From NCBI GenBank assembly GCA_963756025.1, contig CAVWMF010000008.1, positions 310,001 through 374,000 of the forward strand: 64,000 nt of DNA. The letters are read 5' to 3'. The translations under genes were made by a program, and so were the position numbers. The notes under the pieces are model-generated. The model made no database searches. It was not told where the DNA came from and saw only the letters and a program-made list of their open reading frames with translations. Source of the DNA: Bog-473 sp963756025 (lineage in GTDB: Bacteria; Actinomycetota; Acidimicrobiia; Acidimicrobiales; RAAP-2). This document shows, piece after piece, positions 18,901-26,635 of the stretch (positions are counted from its first letter, which is position 1; every line of letters starts with the position of its first letter).

Positions 18901-18959
18901 AACCCGCTACGTCGACGACCGCCACTTCGTTGGCCACGGCGGCAGCATCTTCAGGATGA
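15912..18959 (+). CDS. UPF0182 family integral membrane protein
   Basis: About 1015 aa, the usual length of this actinobacterial and cyanobacterial family. GTG 15912 is preferred; an in-frame TTG at 15882 lies only 9 bp after the previous stop. Seven or so membrane helices occupy the first 330 residues (WWIIGALVVIIILGASL, FGVFGAIFFVVMWV and others). A large extracytoplasmic domain of about 600 residues follows, ending in a Thr/Pro/Lys-rich tail (TTSTTTTTT, SKSVKTKAKTPTST). Biochemical function is unknown. It probably belongs to the same envelope-related run as the protease and DivIVA-like genes. Confidence 0.9.
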   Translation: MRTPKDLSTPRSPRSRRRARWWIIGALVVIIILGASLRTLANIYTDGLWFSSVGYHNVFSTLLVVKLGLFGVFGAIFFVVMWVNLVVCDRLASEDIGAVQKDEVVKRYQQIVRPYAGRVYIALSIVMALIAASGTIGEWQNWILFRHGGNFGIKDPQFGKDVGFYVFKLPFLNFVVDWTLAILIVTLIVSAIFHYLNGGILPQRGIPRVRPAVKAHLSVLLALIALTKAAGYILQRWGLVNSHDGYVNGAGYTDVHARLPALLLLVVVSIFAAAILLFNIRRQGWTLPVLAVGIWAFVALVVGVIYPALLQTLKVTPAQSSLEAPYIHRNIKATRSAYDLNHVVVNSFNATTTISKTEATENSGTLSNIRLWDPDPSITLQTFQKQQAIKSYYSFQSLGVDRYTVDGQSTPVLIGVRGINPSNLPSQSWVNQHLQYTHGDGAVIALANEAQSNGNPTYGIEDVPPKSSKGLPKIKEPNVYFAAGDSGYVVADTKQLELDYQTGNGTNVESHYKSSGGVQLTSLFKRAAFALRLGDFNLLISDQITDKSRLLFVRDPVQIAEKAAPFLTFNQTPYAVVNPDDGQIYWIVDGYTTTNQYPYSQNANTQQVASGSSLPGSYNYVRNSVKVVINAYSGKTTFYDADPSDPILQAYEAAFPNMFTPLSKMNAGLKAHLRYPPDIFSIQSAIYGRYHLTSPSQFYAASNAWQLSPTAGAGPQSQSLQVQVTFNQQGQAVSSSPDRMAPLYQVTALPGSSSPTQALTVTDAFVPATQSNATGANNPNLTAFMVATSDPADYGKLSVYEVPQGTAGPANADASIGQNPTVSKDITLLDQHGSEVLLGNTLMVPIGQSIVYLRPLYVASSTLSQPQLNYVIGVLGQKVVIESTVSSALSDLLQTQISGGGGSGKGVGTGTVPAAVQGYLNAAQSDYAAAQTALAAGDLGSYQTNIDAMQAQILKAQEALAATPGNSTTPTTSTTTTTTPAKSKSVKTKAKTPTSTEPATSTTATSLATAAASSG

Positions 18960-19013
18960 GTCCCTGTCACCACGCATGCGATGCTGGGGATTCCGCACGG
19001 AAAGGATGAGCTG

Positions 19014-19355
19014 ATGGGATTGCTCGAGAAGGTGAAGGCACAAGCGGCAGCGGCCACCGTCATGGCCAAGGATGCAGCGCAGAAGGGCCAGGCCAAGTTG
19101 GACGAGGTGCAGGCCAAGAAGGCGGCCGACGGCATGCTGCGCGACCTCGGAGCAGCCGTCTACGCCACCAAGACGGGACGGGCCACTCCGGTGACCGACG
19201 CCGACATCGACCGCCTGGTGACGGCCCTCCAAGCCCATGAATCCGAGCACGGCCCGCTGACGTTGGCGCCGGAATCAGCCGCCGCGGCGCCTACGGCCAC
19301 CACGACCGGCAATGCCCCGCCCCCGCCCCCTCCCCCCACGGGCCAGACGAATTAG
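19014..19355 (+). CDS. Small Ala/Lys-rich protein with Pro tail
   Basis: 113 aa from ATG 19014, with GGAAAGGA (18999-19006) as ribosome binding site. The first 40 residues form an Ala/Lys/Gln amphipathic helix (LEKVKAQAAAATVMAKDAAQ). The middle (LRDLGAAVYATKTGR, then ADIDRLVTALQAHE) is a second helical unit, and the C-terminus has a run of seven Pro. No transmembrane segment. Similar short proteins are frequent in Actinobacteria next to UPF0182; function unknown. It sits just before the initiator tRNA. Confidence 0.75.
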   Translation: MGLLEKVKAQAAAATVMAKDAAQKGQAKLDEVQAKKAADGMLRDLGAAVYATKTGRATPVTDADIDRLVTALQAHESEHGPLTLAPESAAAAPTATTTGNAPPPPPPPTGQTN

Positions 19356-19387
19356 CCCGGCCGTGGTACGGGTGCCTGCGACCCGTG

Positions 19388-19393
19388 TACAAT
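19388..19393 (+). promoter_or_regulatory. Candidate -10 element of the tRNA-fMet gene
   Basis: TACAAT ends 11 bp before the tRNA 5' end, a normal distance for a stable-RNA promoter. No convincing TTGACA is seen 17-18 bp upstream (GGTACG occupies that place). Confidence 0.45.
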
Positions 19394-19404
19394 GCTTTCT
19401 TCGC

Positions 19405-19478
<74 letters not shown>

Positions 19479-19508
19479 CTCATTTCGACAAGGTGAAAGA
19501 CCGCCCCG

Positions 19509-19781
19509 TCATGCGTGGGCCAGAACCTCGCACACCCCGATGCTTTCCGGGTCCGGTGTCACTCCAGGTGCATCCGGCGCAGCCTTGAGGAAGTCCGCGA
19601 AGCTTTGTGCCGCCGTTTGGGAATCGAACACGATCAGGGCGAGGCCCTGGTTGTCTGAGCGTTCCGTCCAGTACCCGGCAACAAAGCCAGGCAGTCCGGA
19701 AACACGTGGCACGACTTGCTCGAGCCCGGCTTCGGCGGCGACCCGGTCGTTGACGCTGACAGTATGGGCAACTGCGTACAT
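19509..19781 (-). CDS. Small antibiotic-biosynthesis-monooxygenase-like (dimeric alpha-beta barrel) protein
   Basis: 90 aa from ATG 19781, with GGAGGA six bases upstream. The pattern AVAHTVSVNDRVAAEAGLEQ, then GLPGFVAGYWTE, then LALIVFDSQTAAQSFADFL fits the beta-alpha-beta repeats of ABM/ferredoxin-like folds. It diverges from a TetR gene across 74 bp holding a perfect palindrome, so the regulator probably controls it. Substrate unknown. Confidence 0.72.
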   Translation of the reverse strand: MYAVAHTVSVNDRVAAEAGLEQVVPRVSGLPGFVAGYWTERSDNQGLALIVFDSQTAAQSFADFLKAAPDAPGVTPDPESIGVCEVLAHA

Positions 19782-19816
19782 GATGTCCTCCGTGCTCCTC
19801 GATACCCGAAGTTAGG

Positions 19817-19831
19817 TACAGTACTACTGTA
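19817..19831. promoter_or_regulatory. Palindromic TetR-type operator
   Basis: TACAGTA-C-TACTGTA is a perfect 7-bp inverted repeat with a one-base centre. It overlaps a second perfect palindrome, ACTAC-T-GTAGT (19823-19833). Both lie between the divergent ABM-like and tetR genes, 25 bp before the tetR ATG, the usual place for TetR self-repression. Confidence 0.6.
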
Positions 19832-19855
19832 GTGAATACTAGGACTATGTAACCA

Positions 19856-20503
19856 ATGAACGAGCCTGTCAAGAGGCACTACCGATCGCCGCTGCGAGAA
19901 GAGTCCGCCCGGCGCACGCGGGTACAGATCCGCGAAGCGGCGTCCGGGCTCTTCATCCGCCAGGGATACGGCACCACGACGATGCGTCAGATCGCCGACG
20001 AAGCGCAGGTGTCGGAGAGGACCGCCTATCTCGCCTTTCCCTCGAAGCTCGATCTCCTCCTCGAGGTGATCGGTGTGGCCGCCACAGGCGACGACGACCC
20101 CACCCCGCTCGCCGAGCGGCGCGAGTTCCAGGCTGCTCTTGCCGAACCGGATGGCAAGAAGGCGCTGGCCCTGGGAGTCACGTTGAGCTCGACACTGCTC
20201 GAACGGGCGGGCCCGGTGGTCATGGCCGCGTACGAGTCCGTGGGTCTGGAAGAAGGGCTGCGCCAAGGCGCCCTGGAGGGAGAGCGAGCTCGGGCGCGCG
20301 ACCTGTCGCTTATCGCCAAGGCGCTCAAGGCACACGGTGCTCTCCGGTCGGATCTCAGCGTCGAGGAGGCCACTGACATCCTTCTCGTCTTGATCTCCCC
20401 GCAAGCGCACCAGATGCTTCGGAGAGATCGTGGGCGATCTCTGTCCCGCTACCGGAGCACGCTCCTCAAGGCGCTTGCGGGTGCGCTGCTGGCGGGCGGA
20501 TAA
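19856..20503 (+). CDS. TetR/AcrR family transcriptional regulator
   Basis: 215 aa, normal TetR length. The N-terminal helix-turn-helix (about 25-70) reads IREAASGLFIRQGYGTTTMR, then IADEAQVSERTAYLAFPSK. The C-terminal ligand domain is all helical and variable. It should repress itself and the divergent ABM-like gene through the 19817 palindrome. Ligand unknown. Confidence 0.92.
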   Translation: MNEPVKRHYRSPLREESARRTRVQIREAASGLFIRQGYGTTTMRQIADEAQVSERTAYLAFPSKLDLLLEVIGVAATGDDDPTPLAERREFQAALAEPDGKKALALGVTLSSTLLERAGPVVMAAYESVGLEEGLRQGALEGERARARDLSLIAKALKAHGALRSDLSVEEATDILLVLISPQAHQMLRRDRGRSLSRYRSTLLKALAGALLAGG

Positions 20504-20631
20504 ATCAGGCTTCGAACTGGAGGTCCGCCAGTCCCCCTGCAGGTTCACCGCGATCGGCGAACTGGCTGCTCGTCAACCACGCGGACGTACTTCAGGGGGT
20601 CAGGCAACGAACCAGGCCGATGGACGTACCG

Positions 20632-20987
20632 TCATTTCGAGTCCACCATCGTCGGATGGCGGGGTTGGTACAGCCCGACCTCGCCACCTCCCGTGAGACG
20701 AATCCTCGTCGTGGATCCCCATCGGCCTCCTCGACCTCCGACAACTCGACGCCCTGGGCTTCGAGCCTGTGCATCTCGGATTGCAAGTCGTCGCACATGA
20801 AGTACAGATCGGTCGCCGAGCCGTCGGCAGGGTGCACGGCCGCTTCAGCCGGTGGTAGTCCGAAGATGAGCCACCCGCCCCCCGCATCGACGGACTCGAA
20901 GCCGAGCAGATCGGCAAGGAAGGTGCGGTCTGCATCGCTGTCCTACTGAAGACGATGTTCCCGACTGTACGAGGTCGTCCTGCTCAT
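20632..20987 (-). pseudogene. Decayed VOC/glyoxalase-family gene
   Basis: Three reading-frame pieces on the minus strand together make one VOC-type protein. They are MSRTTSYS (from ATG 20987), VGNIVFS (from 20965), then SDADRTFLADLLGFESVDAG through ATDLYFMCDDLQSEMHRLEA, and finally WGSTTRIRLTGGGEVGLYQP ending at a TGA at 20632. Each junction needs a one-base correction (about 20966, 20945 and 20716). Three lesions in 350 bp argue for real decay rather than read errors. It diverges from the LLM oxidoreductase gene. The surrounding 20504-20631 and 20988-21007 hold nothing else I can see. Confidence 0.75.
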
Positions 20988-21007
20988 CGTCACGTACGCT
21001 TCGTCTC

Positions 21008-21919
21008 GTGACCGCCACCCCCAAAGTCCTCTTCGGCCTCGGGCTGGAGACCGGCATCGATCAAGCAGCCGAAATACTCGGGCACGCCCGCCTGGCGGAC
21101 GAAGCGGGGCTCGACGTCGTCACTCTTTCCGACCATCCCTCCTTCGCCGAGCGCGTCGACGCCTACGCCGCGCTGGGGTTCGTTCTCGGCGCAACCATCA
21201 ACATCACCGGCGCGGTGATCATGACGAACCTGCTCAGCCGTCCCGCTCCCATCCTCGCCCGGACCGCCACGGGACTTTCGACGATCTCCCGCGGGCGGTT
21301 CATTCTCGGACTGGGTGCGGGTGGGTCGTGGGAAGAGATCGTCGCCCTCGGCGTACCCCGCCTGTCACCCGCAGCCCGGGTGCGGGCGCTGGAAGAGGCG
21401 ATCGTGGTGGTGAGAGCGCTCTCCGGTGGGGGCGATCCGGTCACGTTCGACGGCGAGTTCTACCACGTCACCGAGCTGGCGCCAGCGGCCGCACCGACGC
21501 CACCGATCTGGGTCGGATCGCTCGGCCCGAAGGCCCTGGCGGTGACCGGCCGACATGCGGACGGCTGGATACCGGGACACCTCGCCGACTGGCGCAGCGC
21601 GCAGGTTGTCGAGTCACGACCCATCGTCGACGAGGCGGCGGCCGCCGTGGGGAGGAACCCCGCGGAGGTCGACACCATCTACAACGTGTCAGGGCGCTTC
21701 ACCCGGTTCCCGCAACCGGAGACCCGCGACGACGACGGCCGCTGGATCGGGGGCGGCGTGGCGCAGTGGGTAGAAGAGCTGACGTTCGCCGTGCTCGAAC
21801 ATGGCGCTGCCGCTTTCATCTACCTCCTGCCTCCCGGCGACACCATCAGCGACACGACGCTGAATCTCTGGGCCCACGAAGTCGTGCCCGCCGTCCGCGA
21901 AGCAGTTGCCAAGCGCTGA
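21008..21919 (+). CDS. LLM-class (F420/FMN-dependent) oxidoreductase
   Basis: 303 aa from GTG. It has a luciferase-like TIM-barrel fold: a start in FGLGLETGIDQAAEILGHAR, LADEAGLDVVTLSDHP, then SRGRFILGLGAGG and PIWVGSLGPKALAVTGRHAD, which are the standard LLM motifs. Actinobacterial members of this size usually take F420. Substrate unknown. The gene is followed after 29 bp by a YdeI-like gene. Confidence 0.87.
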   Translation: MTATPKVLFGLGLETGIDQAAEILGHARLADEAGLDVVTLSDHPSFAERVDAYAALGFVLGATINITGAVIMTNLLSRPAPILARTATGLSTISRGRFILGLGAGGSWEEIVALGVPRLSPAARVRALEEAIVVVRALSGGGDPVTFDGEFYHVTELAPAAAPTPPIWVGSLGPKALAVTGRHADGWIPGHLADWRSAQVVESRPIVDEAAAAVGRNPAEVDTIYNVSGRFTRFPQPETRDDDGRWIGGGVAQWVEELTFAVLEHGAAAFIYLLPPGDTISDTTLNLWAHEVVPAVREAVAKR

Positions 21920-21948
21920 CGTCCGGCGAGGACGGCTGGAGGTGCAGC

Positions 21949-22242
21949 GTGGCCCTGACCCGCTACCGTGGCCCCGTGGGCAACACGCGAGTACCGGGTG
22001 GAGTGGTGCACAAGCTTCCGGGAGACCTGCGCCAGGCTCTGATGGGCAACGACACCGCGCTCGATGCCTGGATCGATATCACGCCCCTGGCCCGCAACGA
22101 GTTCATCTGTTGGGTCGAGGATGCCAAGCAACAGGTGACCCGGGAGCGCCGCATTCGCCGAACCCAGGAGGAGCTGGAGGAAGGCATGCGGCGCCCGTGT
22201 TGCTGGCCGGGGTGCAAGCACCGCGAGCGCACCGGCCGGTAG
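21949..22242 (+). CDS. YdeI/OmpD-associated-like small protein
   Basis: 97 aa from GTG 21949, chosen because GGAGG (21939-21943 region) stands at good spacing. A middle block, LPGDLRQALMGNDTALDAW, followed by LARNEFICWVEDAKQQVTRE and RRIRRTQEELEEGMRRP, matches the C-terminal YdeI-type helical module. The C-terminus has Cys-Cys and a Cys-rich WPGCKH end. Cytoplasmic. Function is poorly known in the family. Confidence 0.75.
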   Translation: MALTRYRGPVGNTRVPGGVVHKLPGDLRQALMGNDTALDAWIDITPLARNEFICWVEDAKQQVTRERRIRRTQEELEEGMRRPCCWPGCKHRERTGR

Positions 22243-22314
22243 CGTGATGGGCCCACCGGACACCCTCGAAGGGGTAGATGTGCAACCTCGACACTCGGAC
22301 AGGAAGGTCTAGCC

Positions 22315-22680
22315 GTGTTGGCACGGCTGGGCATCCGGCTGTTACTGGTGGCCGTGGTCTTCGGAGTGGTGGCCCACCTGGTCAATGGCGTCCACATCAA
22401 CGGAGGGTTCCTGTCCCTCCTTTGGATCGCCGTGATCTTCACCGTCGTCAACGCCATCGTCGGTCCGATCCTCCGTTTGCTCAGCCTCCCACTCGTCGTC
22501 CTCACCTTGGGCTTGTTCCTGTTGGTCATCAACGCGGTGCTCTTCGCCATCACCGCCTGGCTCTCGAGCCGGTTGTCGGTGGACAGCTTCGGTGCCGCAC
22601 TCCTGGGCGGGTTGATCGTCGGGGTCTTCAGCTGGCTCGGTGAGATGTTCCTGCCTCTCCGGAGGCGCAAGGACGACTGA
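22315..22680 (+). CDS. Phage-holin-like/YvlD membrane protein
   Basis: 121 aa from GTG 22315, with AGGAAGG upstream. Four strongly hydrophobic helices separated by short loops (VVNAIVGPILRLLSLPLVVL in the second loop/helix, then GLFLLVINAVLFAITAWLSS) and a basic tail RRRKDD. This is the 'phage holin family/membrane protein of unknown function' type common in bacterial envelopes. It converges on the GAP-family gene with a 7-bp gap. Confidence 0.82.
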   Translation: MLARLGIRLLLVAVVFGVVAHLVNGVHINGGFLSLLWIAVIFTVVNAIVGPILRLLSLPLVVLTLGLFLLVINAVLFAITAWLSSRLSVDSFGAALLGGLIVGVFSWLGEMFLPLRRRKDD

Positions 22681-22687
22681 AGGGGCC

Positions 22688-23359
22688 TCAGAAACCCGAG
22701 AGACCCTTTCCTATGAGGACCACACCGATCACGAGCATCAGGACCGCCATCACCGTGGCGTTGTTGGCCTGAAGCCAGGTATTGAGGGATTCGAGAGTGC
22801 CCTGGGCCCGCGCTCCGAGAATCCGATAGAGCACGACCGGCAACACCACCGTGGAGATGGCGATCACGACGAAGACGAGCGCCGCCACGACCTTGCCGCC
22901 GGTCGATGTGGGTGCGTTGGCGATCGCCAAGCCCCCTCCGATGATCAGGAGCAAATTCTTGGGGTTGACGGCTGACAGCGCGACGCCCAGGACCGCGCTC
23001 TTGGCCGGCGTGATGCTCTCGATGGCCTGCAGCCACTTGGGCAACTCCGCCGGCTGGCCCGGCTCCGGGCGCTTCTTCCAATTGCGGAGGCCCACCAGGA
23101 GCAGCAGGACACCGAGAACGATCTTCACCGCCGAGACACCGTGGGACGGCGCCCCGCCGGAGCCGGTGCCGATGGCTCCGGATGCGAGGATGACCACCGT
23201 GAGAGCGCCGGCGACGCCGAGGACCCATCCGAAGGCGAATGCGAGGCTGTTGGCGCCGGCCTTCTTCGACAGGAGCATCAAGATGATGGCGATGATGGGA
23301 ATCGGGCTGATGGCCACTCCCAGGGCCAACGTGATGCTGTCACCGATGGCTTGTCCCAT
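22688..23359 (-). CDS. GAP-family (Sap/GPLP-addressing) membrane protein
   Basis: 223 aa from ATG, with AAGGAGA upstream. Six helices in a LysE-like arrangement: an ISPIPIIAIILMLLSKKAG start, GVALSAVNPKNLLLIIGGGL in the middle, and VLMLVIGVVLIGKGLSGF at the end. The family in mycobacteria is linked to glycopeptidolipid export and resembles small-molecule exporters. The cargo is unknown here. The 230 bp between this gene and 23590 hold only divergent promoter DNA as far as I can see. Confidence 0.8.
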   Translation of the reverse strand: MGQAIGDSITLALGVAISPIPIIAIILMLLSKKAGANSLAFAFGWVLGVAGALTVVILASGAIGTGSGGAPSHGVSAVKIVLGVLLLLVGLRNWKKRPEPGQPAELPKWLQAIESITPAKSAVLGVALSAVNPKNLLLIIGGGLAIANAPTSTGGKVVAALVFVVIAISTVVLPVVLYRILGARAQGTLESLNTWLQANNATVMAVLMLVIGVVLIGKGLSGF

Positions 23360-23589
23360 GGTCTCTCCTTCTCAATGTGGATTCAGTCGTCGTCGTGTTC
23401 GGCGAGCGCGGCAACGGCGGCGTGGACCGTGGAGGCACGGCAGGCATGTCCAGTGCATCGTTGCATAGCGGTGCGCCCGACCGACGGCTCATGGTCACTT
23501 CGTTGGGCATGCAGGGCGGGCGACCCGTTGCGGCATGCCGAGCAAGCTGGTAGTACGGGTCTCATTCGGCGGACAGGAGGGGGGAAGCC

Positions 23590-24414
23590 ATGGGGACGAT
23601 CACCACGACGGACGGGACCGAAATTTTCTACAAGGACTGGGGCACCGGTCAACCGATCGTCTTCAGCCACGGTTGGCCCCTGTCGTCGGACGACTGGGAT
23701 ACCCAGATGCTGTTCTTCCTCCAGCATGGCTATCGGGTCGTCGCCCATGATCGGCGCGGCCATGGCCGCTCGACCCAGACGCGCGACGGGCACGACATGG
23801 ACCACTACGCCGACGACCTCGCGGCGGTGACGGCCCATCTCGATCTCCACGACGCCGTCCACGTCGGACACTCGACCGGCGGTGGCGAGGTCACGCGGTA
23901 CCTGGCCCGGCACGGCGAAGACCGGGTGGCCAAGGCGGTGCTGATCAGCTCGGTGCCGCCCCTGATGGTGCAGACCGAAGCGAATCCCGGCGGGCTGCCG
24001 AAGGAAGTGTTCGACGGCTTGCAGGAGCAAGTGGCGACGAATCGGGCGCAGTTCTATCGCGACCTTCCCGAAGGCCCCTTCTACGGCTTCAACCGACCCG
24101 GGGTCAAAACGGTACCGGGGATCGTCGACAACTGGTGGCGCCAGGGCATGATGGGTGGCGCCAAGGCGCACTACGACGGCATCGTTGCGTTCTCGCAGAC
24201 CGACTTCACCGAAGACCTGAAGAAGATCACGGTGCCGGTGCTCGTCATGCACGGCGATGACGATCAGATCGTTCCCTACGCTGACTCCGGGCCCTTGTCG
24301 GCCAAGCTCGTGCAGAACGGTACGTTGAAGACGTACAGCGGGTTCCCGCACGGCATGCCCACAACGCAGGCGGACACCATCAACGCCGACCTCCTGGCGT
24401 TCTTGAAGTCATGA
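23590..24414 (+). CDS. Alpha/beta hydrolase (non-heme chloroperoxidase type)
   Basis: 274 aa from ATG, with AGGAGGGGGG eight bases upstream. Oxyanion motif FSHGWPLSSDDW, nucleophile elbow GHSTGGGEVTRYLARHG (Ser), acid in LVMHGDDDQIVPY and the catalytic His in YSGFPHGM. The sequence is typical of cofactor-free haloperoxidases/esterases (Cpo). The stop overlaps the region just before the next hydrolase gene, so the two may be co-transcribed. Confidence 0.9.
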   Translation: MGTITTTDGTEIFYKDWGTGQPIVFSHGWPLSSDDWDTQMLFFLQHGYRVVAHDRRGHGRSTQTRDGHDMDHYADDLAAVTAHLDLHDAVHVGHSTGGGEVTRYLARHGEDRVAKAVLISSVPPLMVQTEANPGGLPKEVFDGLQEQVATNRAQFYRDLPEGPFYGFNRPGVKTVPGIVDNWWRQGMMGGAKAHYDGIVAFSQTDFTEDLKKITVPVLVMHGDDDQIVPYADSGPLSAKLVQNGTLKTYSGFPHGMPTTQADTINADLLAFLKS

Positions 24415-24451
24415 GTTAGCCCTGGGACGGCGACGCAACGCCCTCCTGTCG

Positions 24452-25345
24452 ATGGTCGCATTGGCCGGCGTCTCGGTGCTGGCCGCCTGCAGCACGCAGC
24501 CGACGGACAGCAACGCACCCGCCCCGCTCTCGCCCGGTGAGTCCAGGATGGTGACGTACTGCAACGGCGAGACGGCCAAGATCACCGCACCTCCATCGAG
24601 CGGTGCGCCATCACCGGCGGTCATCTACCTCCATGGCGGCTCCTGGATCGGCGGGGACCACGACACCGGGGGTTTCATCATCCACCAGATCGGTCCCGCC
24701 TTGAACGCAAAGGGTTTCGTCGTGGCAAGTGTCAACTACCGACTCGGGCCCGAGGAGCCGTGGCCGGCGCAGATCGTCGATGCCAAATGTGCCGTCCGGT
24801 ATCTCCGCGCCCACGCCAGGGTCTTTGACATCGACCCGGCCGAGATCGGGATCTGGGGACACAGCGCCGGTGGGCATCTCGCCAGCCTCGTGGGGACTGC
24901 GGGACCGGGAGCCGGCTGGGACAAGGGGGCCTACCTCGATGAGCCGAGCCGGGTCGAGGCGGTCGCCGATCTGGCCGGCCCTGCGAATCTCGTGACGCTG
25001 GGCGAAGAAGGGGTGCCCGGACTCGTCAAGAGCAACTTCACGTCCCTTCTGGGCCCCATTTCGGAGGGCGATCTGCCGGCAGCGCTCGCCGCGGCCAGCC
25101 CGGTCACCTATGTGTCACCCGGCGACCCGCCCTTTCTCATCGTTCACGCCGACGACGACGGCATTGTCCCGCTGGCGCAATCCCAGGAGCTCGCGGACGC
25201 CCTGAAGGCGGCGGACGTCCCGGTGACGTTGGTGGTGGTGCATGGCGGAGGTCACTCCCTCGAGGTCCCGGGCGGTGAGCCCGACCCCAAGCAGATCGAA
25301 GAGCTCGTGGTGAACTTCTTCGTGCAGCACCTCCAGAAGTCCTAG
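24452..25345 (+). CDS. Alpha/beta hydrolase lipoprotein (esterase/HSL-like)
   Basis: 297 aa from ATG. A lipobox, VLAAC, follows a hydrophobic run, marking a lipid-anchored secreted enzyme. The basic n-region (GRRRNALLS) lies upstream in the same frame, so a non-ATG start near 24422 may be used. Motifs: oxyanion YLHGGSW, nucleophile GHSAGGHLASL, acid in HADDDGIVPL, His in GGGHSLEV. It resembles BD-FAE/HSL esterases. Its stop overlaps the acyl-CoA dehydrogenase stop by 4 bp, convergent. Confidence 0.83.
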   Translation: MVALAGVSVLAACSTQPTDSNAPAPLSPGESRMVTYCNGETAKITAPPSSGAPSPAVIYLHGGSWIGGDHDTGGFIIHQIGPALNAKGFVVASVNYRLGPEEPWPAQIVDAKCAVRYLRAHARVFDIDPAEIGIWGHSAGGHLASLVGTAGPGAGWDKGAYLDEPSRVEAVADLAGPANLVTLGEEGVPGLVKSNFTSLLGPISEGDLPAALAAASPVTYVSPGDPPFLIVHADDDGIVPLAQSQELADALKAADVPVTLVVVHGGGHSLEVPGGEPDPKQIEELVVNFFVQHLQKS

Positions 25346-26619
25346 ATCCGGCCATCCCAATGCTCGGCGTCGCGCACGACCTGATCGAACGGCTTGTCGC
25401 GGTCGTAGCTCGGCTCGCGGGGCAGTCCCAGCACCTGTTCACTGATGGCGTTGCGTTGCATCTGATTCGTACCGCCGGCGACCGAGTTGATCATGCCGTT
25501 GAGGAAGGCGAGTGCCGTCGTGGCGCTGGTCCCGTCCGCCTCTGACGGTTCCCAGGCGACGAGGTCACCGCGTGCGAGGTCAATGCCGATGTTGGCCCGC
25601 TCCGCATCGAAGGTCCCGTGGGCCAGAGCCCAGTACGCAGCGAAGCCCGGATTGGCACCATCCCGTCGCATGGTGCGCCTGACCCGCTGGCTGAGTGCCT
25701 CACGGAGGAACATCAGGCTGTGCCCCCGTGCGATGAGTTGGCGGGCTTGCGGATCATCGGTCCGGCCCACGGCGCGAGCGAGCGCGACCAGATCCGGGGC
25801 CAGGGGGCCCGGCGCCAGCGGCGTTTCGGACACGTTGGTGCTTCCGCCGCGCTCGTGGACGAGCATGGTCTGCGCGATCGTCCATCCCTGATCGACGTCG
25901 CCGATCCGCTCGGCGTCGGGGAGGACGACATCGTCGAAGAATTCCTCGCAGAAGTCGGCCCCGCCGTTGATGAGTCGGATCGGCCGCACCGTGACACCCG
26001 GTGCGTCGACCGGAACCCCGAACCACGTCAGGCCGCGATGCTTCGGCACACCCCAGTTCGTGCGGGCCAGACACAGGCCCCAATCGGCCAGGTGGCCGAA
26101 CGACGTCCAGACCTTGGCCCCGTTCAGGATCCACGTGTCGCCGTCACGGGTCGCCCGCGTCCTTACCCCGGCGAGATCCGACCCTCCCGAGGGTTCCGAG
26201 AAGAACTGCACCCACAGTTCCTCCCCCTTGAGCATGCGGGGCAAGTGCCGACGCTTGAACTCCTCGGACGCATGCTCGAGGATGACCGCGGCGCAGACGC
26301 CGAACGTCATGGAGCCCGCGTAACCGAAGTCCGGCATCTCGTAGCCGGCGGCCTCCTCGAGAAAGGCGCGCTCGTGGGCACGCGTCAGACCCTGTCCGCC
26401 GTACTCGACCGGCCAGGTGATCCCCGTATAGCCGGCATCGAACAGGACGCGTTGCTTGGGCCGCTCCGCCTCCATCTGCTCCCGGGTGAATTCGTGGCTC
26501 CCGCGCAGGTTGGCCGCGACGGGGTCCCGGTTCTCCTGACGCGGGGTGAGGTTGGCGACGATCCAGGCGCGGGCGTCACGCCGGTACTCGTCGAGATCGA
26601 CCGGTGTCGTCAAGGTCAT
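25342..26619 (-). CDS. Acyl-CoA dehydrogenase
   Basis: 425 aa from ATG 26619. Flavoprotein that inserts an alpha-beta double bond in a CoA thioester. Visible blocks: TGITWPVEYGGQGLTRAHER, QFFSEPSGGSDLAGVRTRA (flavin contact), WILNGAKVWTSFGHLADWG and the C-terminal SVAGGTNQMQRNAISEQVLG. The catalytic-base region is not certain. It follows another ACAD gene by 16 bp; paired unequal ACADs that work as heterodimers are common in actinobacterial steroid or terpenoid side-chain oxidation, which is an inference here. Confidence 0.92.
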   Translation of the reverse strand: MTLTTPVDLDEYRRDARAWIVANLTPRQENRDPVAANLRGSHEFTREQMEAERPKQRVLFDAGYTGITWPVEYGGQGLTRAHERAFLEEAAGYEMPDFGYAGSMTFGVCAAVILEHASEEFKRRHLPRMLKGEELWVQFFSEPSGGSDLAGVRTRATRDGDTWILNGAKVWTSFGHLADWGLCLARTNWGVPKHRGLTWFGVPVDAPGVTVRPIRLINGGADFCEEFFDDVVLPDAERIGDVDQGWTIAQTMLVHERGGSTNVSETPLAPGPLAPDLVALARAVGRTDDPQARQLIARGHSLMFLREALSQRVRRTMRRDGANPGFAAYWALAHGTFDAERANIGIDLARGDLVAWEPSEADGTSATTALAFLNGMINSVAGGTNQMQRNAISEQVLGLPREPSYDRDKPFDQVVRDAEHWDGRI

Positions 26620-26635
26620 TGCGTCAGTTCCCGTG

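Noticed and set aside
18790..18950. Repeat-like ACGAC/Thr codon tract at the end of the UPF0182 gene
   Set aside because: It is low-complexity coding sequence (Thr/Pro/Lys tail), not a CRISPR or mobile repeat.
23383..23589. Short minus-strand frame between the GAP-type gene and the hydrolase
   Set aside because: Its end (CTGHACRASTVHAAVAALAE) looks mildly protein-like, but there is no start or ribosome site and the region should hold divergent promoters.
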